A stretch of DNA of 64,000 nucleotides from Dactylosporangium sp040689395 (GCF_040689395.1 NZ_JBFAZX010000025.1:48194-112193), one strand, 5' to 3'. Counted from the first letter of the stretch, positions 1-9,610 are shown. Notes: generated by a model from the sequence alone, not told the origin. Program-made: numbers and translations.

Positions 1-1834
1 CCACGTTCGAGGTGATGGTGAGCACCGACTGGGTGTGGATCGCCTCGCGGTATGCGGGGTTGCTGCGCACCTTGTCCATGAACGCCTCGACGAGCCACAC
101 CGCGATGCTGTCGGCGCGGTCGTCGCCGTTGCCGTACGCGGGGTACTCGCCCTCGACGCGGTAGTCGACGACGAGCCCGGTCTCGTCGCGCACGGGGCGC
201 ACCGTGGCGTAGCGGATCGCCGACAGGCTGTCGGCGGCCACCGAGAGCCCGGCGATGCCGCAGGCGAGGAAGCGGCGCACCGGGTAGTCGTGCAGCGCCA
301 TCTCGATCCGCTCGTACGCGTACTTGTCGTGCATGTAGTGGATGATGTTCAGCGCGTCGACGTAGGTGCGGGCGAGCCAGTCCAGGGTGCGGTCGAACGC
401 GGCCATCACCTGCTCGTAGTCCAGCACGTCGCCGGGGATCGGCTCGGTGCGCGGCGACACCTGCGCGCCGGTCATCTCGTCGCGACCGCCGTTGATGGCG
501 TACAGCAACGCCTTGGCCACGTTGACCCGGGCGCCGAAGAACTGCATGTCCTTGCCGGTCCGCATCGCCGAGACGCAGCAGGCGATCGCGGTGTCGTCGT
601 CGCAGTAGCCGCGCAGCAGGTCGTCGTTCTCGTACTGGATCGCGCTGGTGTCCAGCGACACCTTGGCGCAGAAGCGCTTGAACGGCTCCGGCAGCGCCGG
701 GGACCACAGCACGGTCAGGTTCGGCTCGGGTGCCGGGCCGAGGTTGTACAGCGTCTGCAGGTACCGGAACGAGGTCCGGGTCACCAGGGTCCGCCCGTCA
801 GCGCCCTCACTGCCCATCCCGCCGATCGACTCGGTGACCCAGGTCGGGTCGCCGGAGAACAGCTCGTCGTACTCGGGCGTGCGCAGGAACCGGATGATGC
901 GCAGCTTGATGACGAAGTCGTCGACGAGCTCCTGCGCCTCGGTCTCGCTCAGCGTGCCGTCGGCGAGGTCGCGCTCGAGGTACACGTCGAGGAACGTCGA
1001 GGTGCGCCCGAGCGACATCGCCGCGCCGTTCTGCTCCTTGGTGGCGGCGAGGTAGGCGAAGTACAGCCACTGCACCGCCTCGCGCGCGGTCCGCGCCGGC
1101 TTGGAGATGTCGTACCCGTAGGAGGCGGCCATCGCCTTGAGCTCGTCGAGGGCGCGCAGCTGCTCGGCGAGTTCCTCGCGGTCGCGCACCACGTCGGCGG
1201 TCGCCGCGTGCTCGTCCAGCGACGCCTTGTCCCGCCGCTTGGCCTCGATGAGGAAGTCCACGCCGTACAGCGGAACCCGCCGGTAGTCGCCGATGATCCG
1301 GCCGCGGCCGTACGCGTCGGGCAGCCCGGTGATGACGCCGGCCTTGCGCGCCGCCAGGATCTGCGGCGTGTAGGCGTCGAAGACCGCGGCGTTGTGGGTC
1401 TTGCGGTACCGCGTGAAGACCTCCTTGACGCTCGCGTCGAGCTCGTAGCCGTAGGCGCGCAGCCCGTTCTCGACCATCCGCAGTCCGCCGAAGGGCATGA
1501 TGGCCCGCCGCAGCGGCGCGTCGGTCTGCAGGCCGACGATCAGCTCGCGGTCGCGGTCGATGTAGCCGGGCGCGTGGGCGGTGATCGAGGCCGGCGTGCG
1601 GGCGTCGACGTCGTAGATGCCGCGCTCGCGCTCGGCCGGGAACATCTCGGTCAGCAGGCCCCAGATGTGCCGGGTCCGCTCGGTCGGGCCGGCGAGGAAG
1701 GCCCCGTCGCCCTCGTACGGCGAGACGTTGGCGCGTACGAAGCCGGCGACGTCGACCTCGTCGCGCCACCGTCCGCCGCGGAAGCCGCGCCAGGCGGCGA
1801 GTCCGGTGCCGGCGGGGACGCTGGTGGTGGTCAT
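1..1834 (-). CDS. pflB: Pyruvate formate-lyase (formate C-acetyltransferase), 3' end cut by window
   Basis: Cytoplasmic glycyl-radical enzyme that converts pyruvate and CoA to acetyl-CoA and formate without oxygen. ATG at 1834 follows a clear AGGAGG. About 611 of the usual ~760 residues are present. The catalytic Cys pair lies at Cys419-Cys420 in the context ACCVSAM, matching Cys418/Cys419 of the E. coli enzyme. The visible end, TQSVLTITSNVV, corresponds to about E. coli residue 620, so the C-terminal glycyl-radical loop (RVSGYAV in E. coli) is outside the window and cannot be checked. No activating enzyme (pflA) is in view; it may lie beyond position 1. A DosR-like dyad lies 61 bp upstream of the start, and fermentation genes follow at 38-48 kb. 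Both fit expression under low oxygen. The reading is unbroken over the visible part. Confidence 0.95.
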   Translation of the reverse strand, partial: MTTTSVPAGTGLAAWRGFRGGRWRDEVDVAGFVRANVSPYEGDGAFLAGPTERTRHIWGLLTEMFPAERERGIYDVDARTPASITAHAPGYIDRDRELIVGLQTDAPLRRAIMPFGGLRMVENGLRAYGYELDASVKEVFTRYRKTHNAAVFDAYTPQILAARKAGVITGLPDAYGRGRIIGDYRRVPLYGVDFLIEAKRRDKASLDEHAATADVVRDREELAEQLRALDELKAMAASYGYDISKPARTAREAVQWLYFAYLAATKEQNGAAMSLGRTSTFLDVYLERDLADGTLSETEAQELVDDFVIKLRIIRFLRTPEYDELFSGDPTWVTESIGGMGSEGADGRTLVTRTSFRYLQTLYNLGPAPEPNLTVLWSPALPEPFKRFCAKVSLDTSAIQYENDDLLRGYCDDDTAIACCVSAMRTGKDMQFFGARVNVAKALLYAINGGRDEMTGAQVSPRTEPIPGDVLDYEQVMAAFDRTLDWLARTYVDALNIIHYMHDKYAYERIEMALHDYPVRRFLACGIAGLSVAADSLSAIRYATVRPVRDETGLVVDYRVEGEYPAYGNGDDRADSIAVWLVEAFMDKVRSNPAYREAIHTQSVLTITSNV

Positions 1835-1894
1835 CGTTCCTCCTGAGTCGGTTCGCTTCCCCTTCAGCGTCGCCGCTGCGGCGCCGTTCAGGCA

Positions 1895-1908
1895 GGGCCC
1901 GAAGTCCC
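1895..1908. promoter_or_regulatory. DosR/DevR-like dyad upstream of pflB
   Basis: GGGCCCGAAGTCCC has the layout GGGnC-N4-GnCCC. The mycobacterial DosR core is GGGACTWWAGTCCC. It sits 61 bp upstream of the pflB ATG, exactly the spacing of the similar dyad at 42192-42205 before a nitroreductase gene. Hypoxia control is inferred, and the degenerate motif is common in GC-rich DNA. Confidence 0.45.
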
Positions 1909-1989
1909 GGGCGCGGGGGCCGTCCGCGCCTGCCCCGGCCCGGCAGAGGTGCCTACGCTGTGCTTGAGGCCGGAGGAGGTGGGTCGCTC

Positions 1990-2304
1990 GTGTCGGAAGC
2001 GTCGATCGGATCGGACGGGGCGGTTGGTGTCGTGACCGTCGGTGCCGACGCCGAGCTGCAGCAGGTGGTCGACGCCGTCGAGGGCGCCGGCGCCCGGGCG
2101 GTGGCGGTGGTGGACGGATCGGGCCGGCTGCTCGGCATGGTCGATCCCGGCGCCTACCCGCAGCTGTTCGAGGCCGATGGGCCACGCGTGGCGGGCACGC
2201 CCCGCCAGCGCCGCCGCCGCGACCGCATCGGCGGTGCCACCGCGCGGGATCTCATGACGCCGGCCGCTGAGCCCTACGCCTGGTCGCGGATCGGCCTGTC
2301 GTAG
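1990..2304 (+). CDS. Short CBS-domain protein, possibly a remnant
   Basis: A 104-residue product if translation starts at GTG 1990, which follows a strong GGAGGAGG; an in-frame GTG at 1960 is possible. The segment from TVGADAELQQVVDAVEGAG through AVAVVDGSGRLLGMVD looks like one CBS (nucleotide-binding regulatory) domain. A later segment, ATARDLMTPAAEPY, looks like the beginning of another CBS unit that ends early. Normal CBS-pair proteins have two full ~60-residue repeats, so this is about 1.3 repeats and may be decayed. Divergent from pflB. CBS-pair proteins are frequent members of actinobacterial hypoxia loci. A role in sensing adenine nucleotides is family knowledge, not shown here. Confidence 0.5.
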   Translation: MSEASIGSDGAVGVVTVGADAELQQVVDAVEGAGARAVAVVDGSGRLLGMVDPGAYPQLFEADGPRVAGTPRQRRRRDRIGGATARDLMTPAAEPYAWSRIGLS

Positions 2305-2375
2305 CGGGTCCATCGACCCTGCCACGACGGCCCGACCCGTGCCCAGCGTCGGTCCGGACCCTGTGGAGGTGCGGG

Positions 2376-2543
2376 ATGACCAAGGGCTGGGGCTTCTCCC
2401 GCGACGATGTCGAGGGCGCGTTCTTCACCCGCTACCTCGAGCTGGGCCTGGACTACGTGTCCTGCTCGCCGTTCCGGGTGCCCGCGGCCCGGCTCGAGGC
2501 CGGCCGTAGCGCCGTCACCGCCACCTGCTCGGACACCCGCTGA
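2376..2543 (+). pseudogene. Pyruvate phosphate dikinase remnant (internally deleted C-terminal end)
   Basis: A 55-codon frame with ATG at 2376 and GGAGG just upstream. Its first half reads WGFSRDDVEGAFFTRYLELG, matching the PPDK segment after the TNDLTQ region. Its second half, GLDYVSCSPFRVPAARLEAG, matches the extreme PPDK C-terminus. In a complete enzyme (~880 residues) these two blocks are separated by many residues, including the active-site cysteine region, so this is a fused fossil of two pieces. The reading frame and a plausible ribosome site survive. A real micro-protein cannot be excluded, but it cannot have dikinase activity. PPDK genes are common neighbours of hypoxia loci in actinomycetes. 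Confidence 0.75.
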
Positions 2544-2550
2544 GCCCGGC

Positions 2551-2576
2551 GGCTCCGGGACTTAGGACCCGGAGCC
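2551..2576. promoter_or_regulatory. Perfect 9-bp inverted repeat containing a DosR-like core
   Basis: Arms GGCTCCGGG and CCCGGAGCC flank an 8-nt centre. The central 14 bp, GGGACTTAGGACCC (2557-2570), has one exact DosR half-site (GGGAC) and a 4/5 second half. It lies 81 bp before the stress-protein ATG. It could instead be a terminator for the dikinase remnant, but no T-run follows. Confidence 0.45.
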
Positions 2577-2650
2577 GTCGCGCCCATGTTCCCTGGTCCG
2601 CCGGCGCCGCTCGATCCAGGCTGAAGGTAGGAATCATCGAGGAGGATGCG

Positions 2651-3517
2651 ATGAACGCGATCGTGAGCGAGCACCGGATCGTCGTCGGCTACGACGGGTC
2701 CGACGAGGCGCGGTGGGCGGTCGACTGGGCCGCTGCCGAGGCCGAACGCACGGGCAGCCAGTTGCAGATCGTCAACGCCTACCAGATCGCCTGGCCGGGC
2801 GCCTACTACATCGCCGTCGCGGAGCAGATCACGGCCGCGCGGGAGGCCGCCGAACAGCTCGTCGCCGAGATCGTCACGCGGGTCCGCGAGCGCGGCACCG
2901 GCATCGACGTCTTCGGCGTCTCGGTCGAGGCGCCGCCCGCGTCCACGCTGCTGGACCTCGGCGACGCCGGCGCCCGGATGATCGTCGTGGGCAACCGCGG
3001 CGCCGGCGGGCTGACCAACCTGGTCATGGGGTCCGTCAGCCAGCAGGTCGCCACCCACTCCCACGTCCCGGTCGTGGTCGTCCGCGGCCGCTCCGGCGCC
3101 CTCGACGGCCCGGTCGTGGTCGGCGTGGACGGCTCGGCGTCCAGTGACGCCGCGCTGGCGCTGGCGTTCGAGGCCGCCCGGGTGCGCGGGGCCGAGGTGG
3201 TCGCCGTCCGTGCCCACGTCATGCCGGCTCAGCCCGCGCTGCCCGTCGAGCACATCGACGCGCAGGAGCGGGCCGCGCTGGACGCCTCGCTGGCCGGTTG
3301 GCAGGAGAAGTACCCGGACGTCAAGGTCGAGGCCCTCGTCGCCGACGGCCGCGCGGCCAAGGTGCTCGTCGGCGTCTCGCACACCGCACAGCTCGTCGTC
3401 GTCGGCAGCCGCGGCCACGGCGGGTTCGCCGGCCTGCTGCTCGGCTCCGTCGGCCAGCAGCTCATGCACCACGCGGAGTGCCCGGTGCTCATCGCGCACG
3501 AGCGCAAGGCGTCGTAA
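2651..3517 (+). CDS. Tandem universal stress protein (UspA family)
   Basis: A 288-residue cytoplasmic protein made of two Usp domains, about residues 8-145 and 155-287. Each begins with a beta-strand and Asp (VVGYDGSDEA; VVGVDGSASS) and ends with the ATP-binding glycine motif (GNRGAGGLTNLVMGSV; GSRGHGGFAGLLLGSV). This ATP-binding type includes the DosR-regulated Rv2623 group of mycobacteria. ATG 2651 follows GAGGAGG. The upstream dyad at 2551-2576 and the neighbours pflB and the CBS protein support a hypoxia or dormancy role. The exact activity is not known from sequence. Confidence 0.93.
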   Translation: MNAIVSEHRIVVGYDGSDEARWAVDWAAAEAERTGSQLQIVNAYQIAWPGAYYIAVAEQITAAREAAEQLVAEIVTRVRERGTGIDVFGVSVEAPPASTLLDLGDAGARMIVVGNRGAGGLTNLVMGSVSQQVATHSHVPVVVVRGRSGALDGPVVVGVDGSASSDAALALAFEAARVRGAEVVAVRAHVMPAQPALPVEHIDAQERAALDASLAGWQEKYPDVKVEALVADGRAAKVLVGVSHTAQLVVVGSRGHGGFAGLLLGSVGQQLMHHAECPVLIAHERKAS

Positions 3518-3577
3518 GCGGCCCGGCCCATGGCGCTGGGACCGCACAATCGACCTGGGCACCGATACGCTCCCAGC

Positions 3578-3610
3578 GCCGGGCTCGGCCGGGAGCCGGC
3601 CGAGCCCGGC
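3578..3610. terminator. Bidirectional terminator hairpin
   Basis: Perfect 13-bp stem GCCGGGCTCGGCC / GGCCGAGCCCGGC with a 7-nt loop, between the convergent ends of the stress protein (+) and the 2Fe-2S protein (-). It marks the left edge of the siderophore locus. Confidence 0.7.
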
Positions 3611-3615
3611 CTGAG

Positions 3616-3975
3616 TCAACAGCCGTCGGCGGCCGTCTGGTCGAACTGGTGCGCGTGCAGGGCCGGCGGCATCGGGGACCGGCCCGGGCCGCCGGCGCTC
3701 AACCAGGACAGGACCTCGGCGACCGCGGTGTCGTGCAGCACCTCGCCGAGGTACACCGGGCGGCCCCCGCGACGGCGGCCCGCGCGGGACGGCTGCACGA
3801 CGACCACATTGGAGCGCTCGCACACCGACAGGCACTCGCTGACCCGGACCCGATGACCGTCCGCGGCGCGCAGGGCGCTCAGCAGCGCGTCGTGGTCGAC
3901 GCCGGGGTGCTTGTCTGGGCTGCCGCAGCAACAGTCCCGGCACACGGTGAGGGTGCAGGCATCGTCCTGGTTCAC
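3616..3975 (-). CDS. (2Fe-2S) thioredoxin-like ferredoxin domain protein
   Basis: A 119-residue protein. An N-terminal Cys cluster (Cys7, 12, 15, 16, 17) and a later CLSVC pair (Cys48, Cys52), followed by NVVVVQP, give the pattern of the thioredoxin-like 2Fe-2S ferredoxins. It starts at GTG 3975, which overlaps the panD stop (GTGA), so the two are translationally coupled. Its place in an iron-regulated operon suggests a redox role in iron release or siderophore metabolism. That role is inference, and no partner reductase is visible. Confidence 0.65.
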   Translation of the reverse strand: MNQDDACTLTVCRDCCCGSPDKHPGVDHDALLSALRAADGHRVRVSECLSVCERSNVVVVQPSRAGRRRGGRPVYLGEVLHDTAVAEVLSWLSAGGPGRSPMPPALHAHQFDQTAADGC

Positions 3976-4433
3976 CGGGTCTGGTGCACCGCTCCGCCGG
4001 GCCCGCCGGCGCCGGCCGGCGCCAGCACCCGGCCCGAGCGCTGGTCCGGCTCGCCCGGCACGGGTGCCGCCGGGTCGGTGCCGAGCTCGACGATGCGGTT
4101 GTCCCGGTCCACGTGCACGACGTGCGGGCGGTGCCCGGCCACCTCGGCCTCGTCGACGACGTTGAACGACATGATGATGACGAGGTCGCCCGGGGACACG
4201 AGCCGGGCCGCCGCTCCGTTGATGCCGATGACGCCGGTGTCCCGTGGGCCCTCGATGACGTAGGTCACGAGGCGGGCGCCGGTGTCGATGTCGACCACGT
4301 GCACCTGTTCGCCCTCGACGAGGTTCGCGGCGTCCATGAGCGTGCCATCAATGGTAATCGATCCCACGTAGTGCAGGTCGGCCTGGGTCACCGTGGCTCG
4401 ATGGATCTTGCCGCCGATCAGGGTGCGCTGCAT
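3972..4433 (-). CDS. panD: Aspartate 1-decarboxylase, pyruvoyl-dependent (makes beta-alanine)
   Basis: Converts L-aspartate to beta-alanine. 153 residues; E. coli PanD has 126, and the extra C-terminal ~27 residues are rich in Gly, Pro and Ala. The self-cleavage site Gly24-Ser25 in HYVGSITID is intact, and NGAAARLVSPGDLVIIMSF matches the family core. ATG 4433 is chosen for its upstream GGAGAGG and because the match to PanD begins there; the frame stays open upstream to 4556. It shares an iron-box promoter region with the siderophore-binding lipoprotein. NRPS module 2 has a beta-alanine-type code, so this gene most likely feeds the siderophore rather than, or as well as, pantothenate synthesis. 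Confidence 0.93.
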   Translation of the reverse strand: MQRTLIGGKIHRATVTQADLHYVGSITIDGTLMDAANLVEGEQVHVVDIDTGARLVTYVIEGPRDTGVIGINGAAARLVSPGDLVIIMSFNVVDEAEVAGHRPHVVHVDRDNRIVELGTDPAAPVPGEPDQRSGRVLAPAGAGGPGGAVHQTR

Positions 4434-4577
4434 GTCGTCCTCTCCGGATGGATGCGGGGGTCTTGGAACCGGCCTCCGGACCGGTCGCCGAACGGGCCGG
4501 CGCGGCACCGGGGCCATCGATCGATGCCACGCCAATCGCAGCGCGATCGATATCAAGATAGGATAGCCAAACCTAAG

Positions 4578-4596
4578 TTAGGCAATGCTAACCTAC
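4578..4596. promoter_or_regulatory. IdeR/DtxR-type iron box
   Basis: TTAGGCAATGCTAACCTAC matches 15 of 19 positions of TTAGGTTAGGCTAACCTAA. It lies between divergent panD (145 bp to its ATG) and the binding lipoprotein (54 bp to its ATG). A second short palindrome, CCTAAGTTAGG, overlaps it at 4572-4582. It predicts repression by iron-loaded IdeR/DtxR. Confidence 0.8.
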
Positions 4597-4649
4597 GTTG
4601 GCTTCGCCGCGCTGCCCCACCGCGGACCCGACCTGACGAAGGAGTACAG

Positions 4650-5684
4650 ATGATCCGACCGGGCACCCTTCGCGCCCCCCGACGACCAGGCGCCCGACTC
4701 GGCCGCGTCGCCATCGCCGCCGCCGCGCTGCTGGCGGCGACCGCGCTCACGGCCTGCGGCGGCAAGGACGAGCCGGCGGCGGCGCCGAGCGGTTCGGCGG
4801 CGCCGGCGCGGGCCGCCGCCTTCCCCGTCACGATCGAGCACAAGTTCGGCACGACGAAGATCGATGCCGAGCCGAAGCGGGTCGTCACCGTCGGCTGGAG
4901 CGACCAGGACTTCGCGATCGCGCTCGGGGTCGTCCCGGTCAGTACCCGGGAGTGGTTCACCGAGTACCCGAAGTACCCGTGGGTGGCCCCCGTGCTCGGC
5001 GGCAAGCCGCTGCCGACGTTCTCGGCCGAGATCAACTTCGAGGCGATCCTGCAGCAGAAGCCCGACCTCATCCTCGCCATCTACGAGACGATCAACCGGG
5101 AGACGTACGACCGGCTGAACCAGATCGCGCCGACGGTCGTGCAGTCCAAGGACTACGCCGACGAGCAGACGCCCTGGGACGTCCAGACGCTGACCACCGG
5201 CAAGGCGCTGGGCAAGCAGGCCGAGGCGCAGGCCCTCGTGGACAAGGTGAAGGCGAAGATCGCCGAGGTGCGCAAGGCGCACCCGGAGTTCGCCGGCAAG
5301 GTGCTCGTTGAGGACTTCGGCCCGGAGAACGGCCAGCACTGGCTCATCCCGGCGGGCGACCCGCGCCGGGCGCTGTTCGACGCGCTGGGCTTCGCCGCGC
5401 AGCAGGAGAAGGACGAGATCAGCGAGGAGCGGCTCGACCTGCTCGACCGTGACGTGCTGTTCGTCAACGGGGCGACGAAGGAGACCATGCTCAAGTCGCC
5501 GGTCTTCGCGAAGCTGAAGGTCGTCACCGAGGACCGGACGCTGTACACCACCTTCGAGACTCCGCTGGCCGGCGCGCTGTCCTACAGCGGGCCCAACGCG
5601 CTGCTCTTCGCGCTCGACCAGCTGGTGCCGCAGCTGGCCGCCGCGACCGACAACAACCCCGCGACGAAGGTCGGCCCCCTGTAG
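4650..5684 (+). CDS. Fe3+-siderophore-binding lipoprotein (ABC importer)
   Basis: 344-residue periplasmic-binding-protein-like lipoprotein (FecB/FhuD type). It has an N-terminal Arg-rich and hydrophobic signal with lipobox LTAC (Cys36), a low-complexity Ala/Pro/Ser linker to about residue 57, then the binding fold with EPKRVVTVGWSDQDFAIALG and the mid-domain KPDLILA. It captures ferric siderophore at the cell surface for the FecCD-type permeases at 32.5-34.7 kb. ATG 4650 is preceded by GAAGGAG. The iron box 54 bp upstream predicts induction by iron starvation. It is the functional counterpart of FxuD in exochelin loci, but assignment to this siderophore rests on clustering. Confidence 0.93.
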   Translation: MIRPGTLRAPRRPGARLGRVAIAAAALLAATALTACGGKDEPAAAPSGSAAPARAAAFPVTIEHKFGTTKIDAEPKRVVTVGWSDQDFAIALGVVPVSTREWFTEYPKYPWVAPVLGGKPLPTFSAEINFEAILQQKPDLILAIYETINRETYDRLNQIAPTVVQSKDYADEQTPWDVQTLTTGKALGKQAEAQALVDKVKAKIAEVRKAHPEFAGKVLVEDFGPENGQHWLIPAGDPRRALFDALGFAAQQEKDEISEERLDLLDRDVLFVNGATKETMLKSPVFAKLKVVTEDRTLYTTFETPLAGALSYSGPNALLFALDQLVPQLAAATDNNPATKVGPL

Positions 5685-5707
5685 CGCGACGCGCGGGAGA
5701 CAGACGG

Positions 5708-5735
5708 GTGCGGCGTCCCGGACGGGACGCCGCAC
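5708..5735. terminator. Convergent terminator hairpin
   Basis: GTGCGGCGTCCC and GGGACGCCGCAC form a perfect 12-bp stem with a 4-nt loop, followed by CTTTCG. It lies between the ends of the lipoprotein gene (+) and the NRPS gene (-). Confidence 0.8.
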
Positions 5736-5755
5736 CTTTCGCATGTCCGCGACTG

Positions 5756-8700
5756 TCATAGCTCGCGGGCGATGAGCGGGCCGAGCCGCTCCAGCACGTC
5801 CGGGTCAAGCAGCTCCGAGTGGCCGCAGGCGATCGCGGCCGTGCGCAGCCGGCCCGCCACGTGGGCCCGCCAGCCCTCGGAGGCGTCGCCGGTGTGGCCG
5901 GGCTCCGGGACCGTGGCGTCGACGAAGAACACGTCCGCGTCGAGGACGCCGTAGCGCGCGCCCGCCATCATCCGGTCGCTGTCGAGGTAGTTCTCGACCA
6001 CTCGGGCGATCTGCGCGTCGGTGAGCGCGCCGAGCGCACCGCCGAGGCCCCGCACGAGCGCCACCGCTTCGGGGAGCGACACCGCCGCCGGCACCCGGTA
6101 GCCCAGCTCGGTCAGCAGCGCGGCGATCGCCGCCGGCCCGTCCCACTCCCCCGTCGCCGCGGGTGTCGCGTCGGCGCGCGCGTCGAGCATCCCGACGAAC
6201 GTCACCTCCCGCCCGGTCGCGACGAGCCGCTCGGCGATGACGTGCGCGAGCGCGCCGCCGAACGACCAGCCGAGTAGCCGGACCGGGCCGGCCGGCGCCA
6301 GTTCCGCGATCCGCGCCGCGTGCTGCGCCGCCAGCTCGGCCATCGTGGCCGGCAGGTCCGCGTCCCGGCCGAGCCGCGGCGACTGCAGCCCGATCAGCGG
6401 GATGTCCTGCGGCAGGTACCGCTTCAGGCCGGCGAACTGCCACACGAGACCGCTCGCCGGCGGCAGGCAGAACAGCGGCGGCCGATCCGTGCCAGCTTGG
6501 AGGCCTGGTTGCAGGCCGGCGTGCAGCACGACGACCGGGGCGAGCGCGTCGCCGGGCGGGGCGTCGCCGGCGATCCGCCGGGCCAGCTGCGCCACCGTCG
6601 GCGCCGTGAAGAGGTCCGCGACCGGCAGGTCGGCGCCGAGGTCCCGGCGGATCGCGGCGGCGAGCCGCACCAGCAGCAGCGAGTGGGCACCCAGCGCGAA
6701 CAGGTCGTCGTTCACCCCGACCCGTGCGGCGCCGAGCAGATCCGCGACGATCGCGCACAGCCGGGCCTCGACGCGGCTACGCGGCAGCGCCGGCGCGGCC
6801 GCCGTGGCGCCCGCGGGCTCGGGCAGCGCCGCCCGATCGATCTTGCCGTTCGGCGTCTGCGGCAGCTCGTCGAGCACCACGAACGCGGACGGCACCAGGT
6901 AGCCCGGCAGCCGATCGGCGAGGTGGTCGCGCAGCTCGGCCGGGGTTACCCGCGCCGCGTCGCCGGTGGCGTAGCCGACGAGGTGATCGCCGCGCGCGAC
7001 GACGACCGCCCGGCCGACCAGGGGGTGGGCGGCGAGGGCCGCCTCGACCTCGCCCAGCTCGATGCGGTGCCCGCGGACCTTGACCTGATGGTCGGTGCGG
7101 CCGAGGAACTCCAGGTCGCCGTCGGGCGTCCAGCGGGCCAGGTCGCCGGTGCGGTATAGCCGCCCGGGTCCGGTGGGGTCGGCGACGAACCGGGTCGCGG
7201 TGAGCGCGGGGCGGCCGTGGTAGCCGCGGGTCACCTGGGCGCCGCCGAGGTACAGCTCGCCCGGGACGCCCGGCGGGACCGGCCGCAGCGCGGCGTCCAG
7301 GACGTGGGCGGTGGTGCCGGGCAGCGGCCGCCCGATCGTCGGACGGCCGGCTCCGACCGGGGCGGCGGTGGCCCAGACGGTGACCTCGGTCGGCCCGTAG
7401 AGGTTGGTCACGCCGCGCGCACGCCGGTGCAGTTCGGCGCCGAGCGCGGGCGGCAGCGCCTCGCCGCCGACCAGGACCCGCAGCCCGGACAGGTCGGTGT
7501 CGGCCGCCTCCAGCAGCGCGGTCCACAGTGACGGGGTCGCCTGCATCACCGTCGCCTCGGCCACCAGCGGGGCCAGCAGCGCCGGATCACGCACCTGCTC
7601 CCCGGAGGCCAGGATCACGCCGCCGCCACGGCGCAGCGGCTGCAGCAGCTCCAGCACGGCGATGTCGAACGACAGGGTGGTCACGGCGAGCACCCGGTCG
7701 CCGGCGGTCACCGGCGCCACCGTGTCGACCGCGGCGAGGAACGCGCCCAGATCGCGGTGGGTGACGACGACGCCCTTCGGCCGTCCGGTCGAGCCCGACG
7801 TGTAGATGACGTACGCGGCGGTGCCCGGGTCGGGGGCCACGTACGGCGGCGGCGTCCCGGTGTCCGCCGCGGGTTCGGCCGCGGGGTCCGGGCCGATGAC
7901 CGGGCAGGCGCCGCCGGCGAAACCGGGGTCGGCGGAGAGAACCACGACCGGCCGGGCGTCGTCGATCATGTACCGCAACCGCTCCGCCGGATACGCCGGG
8001 TCGAGCGGCAGGTACGCCGCACCGGTCTTGTGCACGGCGACGACCGCGACGACGAGGTCCACGGTGCGCGGCAGGGCGATGCCGACGAGCCGCTCCGGGC
8101 CGGCGCCGCACGCCGCGAGCCGGGCGGCGAGGGCGTCCGACGCCGCGTCGAGCGCCGCGTAGCTGAGGGTCCGGTCCGCACCGCGCACGGCGACGGCGTC
8201 CGGGGTGTCCCGCGCGTGCCGGCGCAACGCGGCCACCCACGGCTCCGAGCCCGGTTCAGAGGCCGCGTCAAGGGCCGGCAGCGGGCCGCCGGTGTGCCAC
8301 CGTGCCAGGTCCCGCTCGTCGTCGCCGGACAGCAGGGCGGCGTCGCCGACCGGCCGGTCCGGATGCTCGGCAAGGTCGGTCAGCAGCCGGACCAGGCGGC
8401 TCGCCAGCCGGCGCGCGGTGCCGTCCTCGAACCGGCCGGTGTCGTACTCGACGGTCAGGTCGACGGCCGGTCCGGCGTCGACGAAGGTGACGTTGAGGTC
8501 GACCTTCGGGTCGGTGGCGGAGTCCGGTTCGTCGCCGAGGGGCAGGCCGAGCAGCGTGCCGTCGCCGGCAGTGCGGTGGTGGTAGCCGATCATCACCTGG
8601 AACAGCGGGTTGCGCCCGGCCGCGCGCGGTGGGTTGACGGCCTCGACGACCTGCTGGAACGGCAGCTCCGCGTGCTCGAACGCGGCAAGGTCGGCGGCGC

Positions 8701-9610
8701 GGACGCGGCGCAGCAGATCGGTGAACGTCGGCGCCCCGGACAGGTCGGCGCGCAGCACCACGGTGTTGACGAAGAACCCGACGAGGTCGCTCAGGGCCGG
8801 GTCGGTGCGGCCGGAGGTCGGGGTGCCGATCGGCACGTCGTCGCCGGCGCCGTGCCGGTGCAGCAGCACGGCGAGGCCCGCGTGCAGGGCCATGAACAGC
8901 GTCGCCGACCCGGCGGCGGCGAGGCCGCGCAGCCGGGCGACCAGCTCGGCCGGGAGCGTCGCACTGACCAGGCCGGCCCGGCCGGGGCGCCCGGTGCGGG
9001 GCCGGGTGCCGGGCAACGGGATCTCGTCGGGCAGCCCGTGCAGGCAGCTGTGCCAGAACTCCCGCTCCGTGGCCGGGTCGCCCAGCACGTCGGCGTGCCA
9101 GGCGGCGTAGTCGGCGTACTGCACCGGCAGCGGCCGCCAGTCCGGGGCGCGACCGGCGAGGCGCGCGAGGTAGGCGTCGCTGAGGTCGCGCAGCAGCGGC
9201 CGGTCGGACCACTCGTCCATCGCGATGTGGTGCAGCACCAGGCCCAGGATCGAGCTCCCGCCTGGCTCCTCGACGACGGCGGCCCGCACCGGCAGTTCGG
9301 CGCCCAGGTCGAACGGGCGGGACAGCAGCGGGTCGATGGCGTCGCCGACGTCGACCCGCGCCCGCTCGGGCGGGACGATGCGCTGCCCGTCGAGGGTGAC
9401 GAGGGTGCGCAGCACCTCGTGCCGGGCGAGCACGTCGCCGAGCGCGGCGGCGAGCGCGGCCCGGTCGATCCGGCCGCGCAGCCGCACGAGCAGCGGGTAG
9501 TTGTAGGCGGTCGAGGCCGGGTCGAGGTGCTGCAGCAGCAGGAGCCGCTGCTGGGCCGGCGACAGCGGCGGCTGCTCGGCCAGTGCCGCTCGCGGCCGCG
9601 GGAGCAGCGG
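5756..9610 (-). other. NRPS module 6: C-A(Gly)-PCP-TE, termination
   Basis: Approximate residues 6094-7377: C with HHIAMDEW near 6225, A with YVIYTSGSTGRPKG near 6700, PCP LGAHSL near 7068, thioesterase about 7110-7377 with GWSFGG near 7208 and a late GHSELL His. The code DILQLGLVWK is one change from a common Gly code (DILQLGLIWK). Release may be by hydrolysis or cyclisation; sequence does not decide. Confidence 0.75.

Noticed and set aside
3972..4556. Longer panD start at 4556
   Set aside because: The extra 41 residues are Arg/Pro-rich with no PanD similarity; the start at 4433 has a ribosome site and begins the PanD match.
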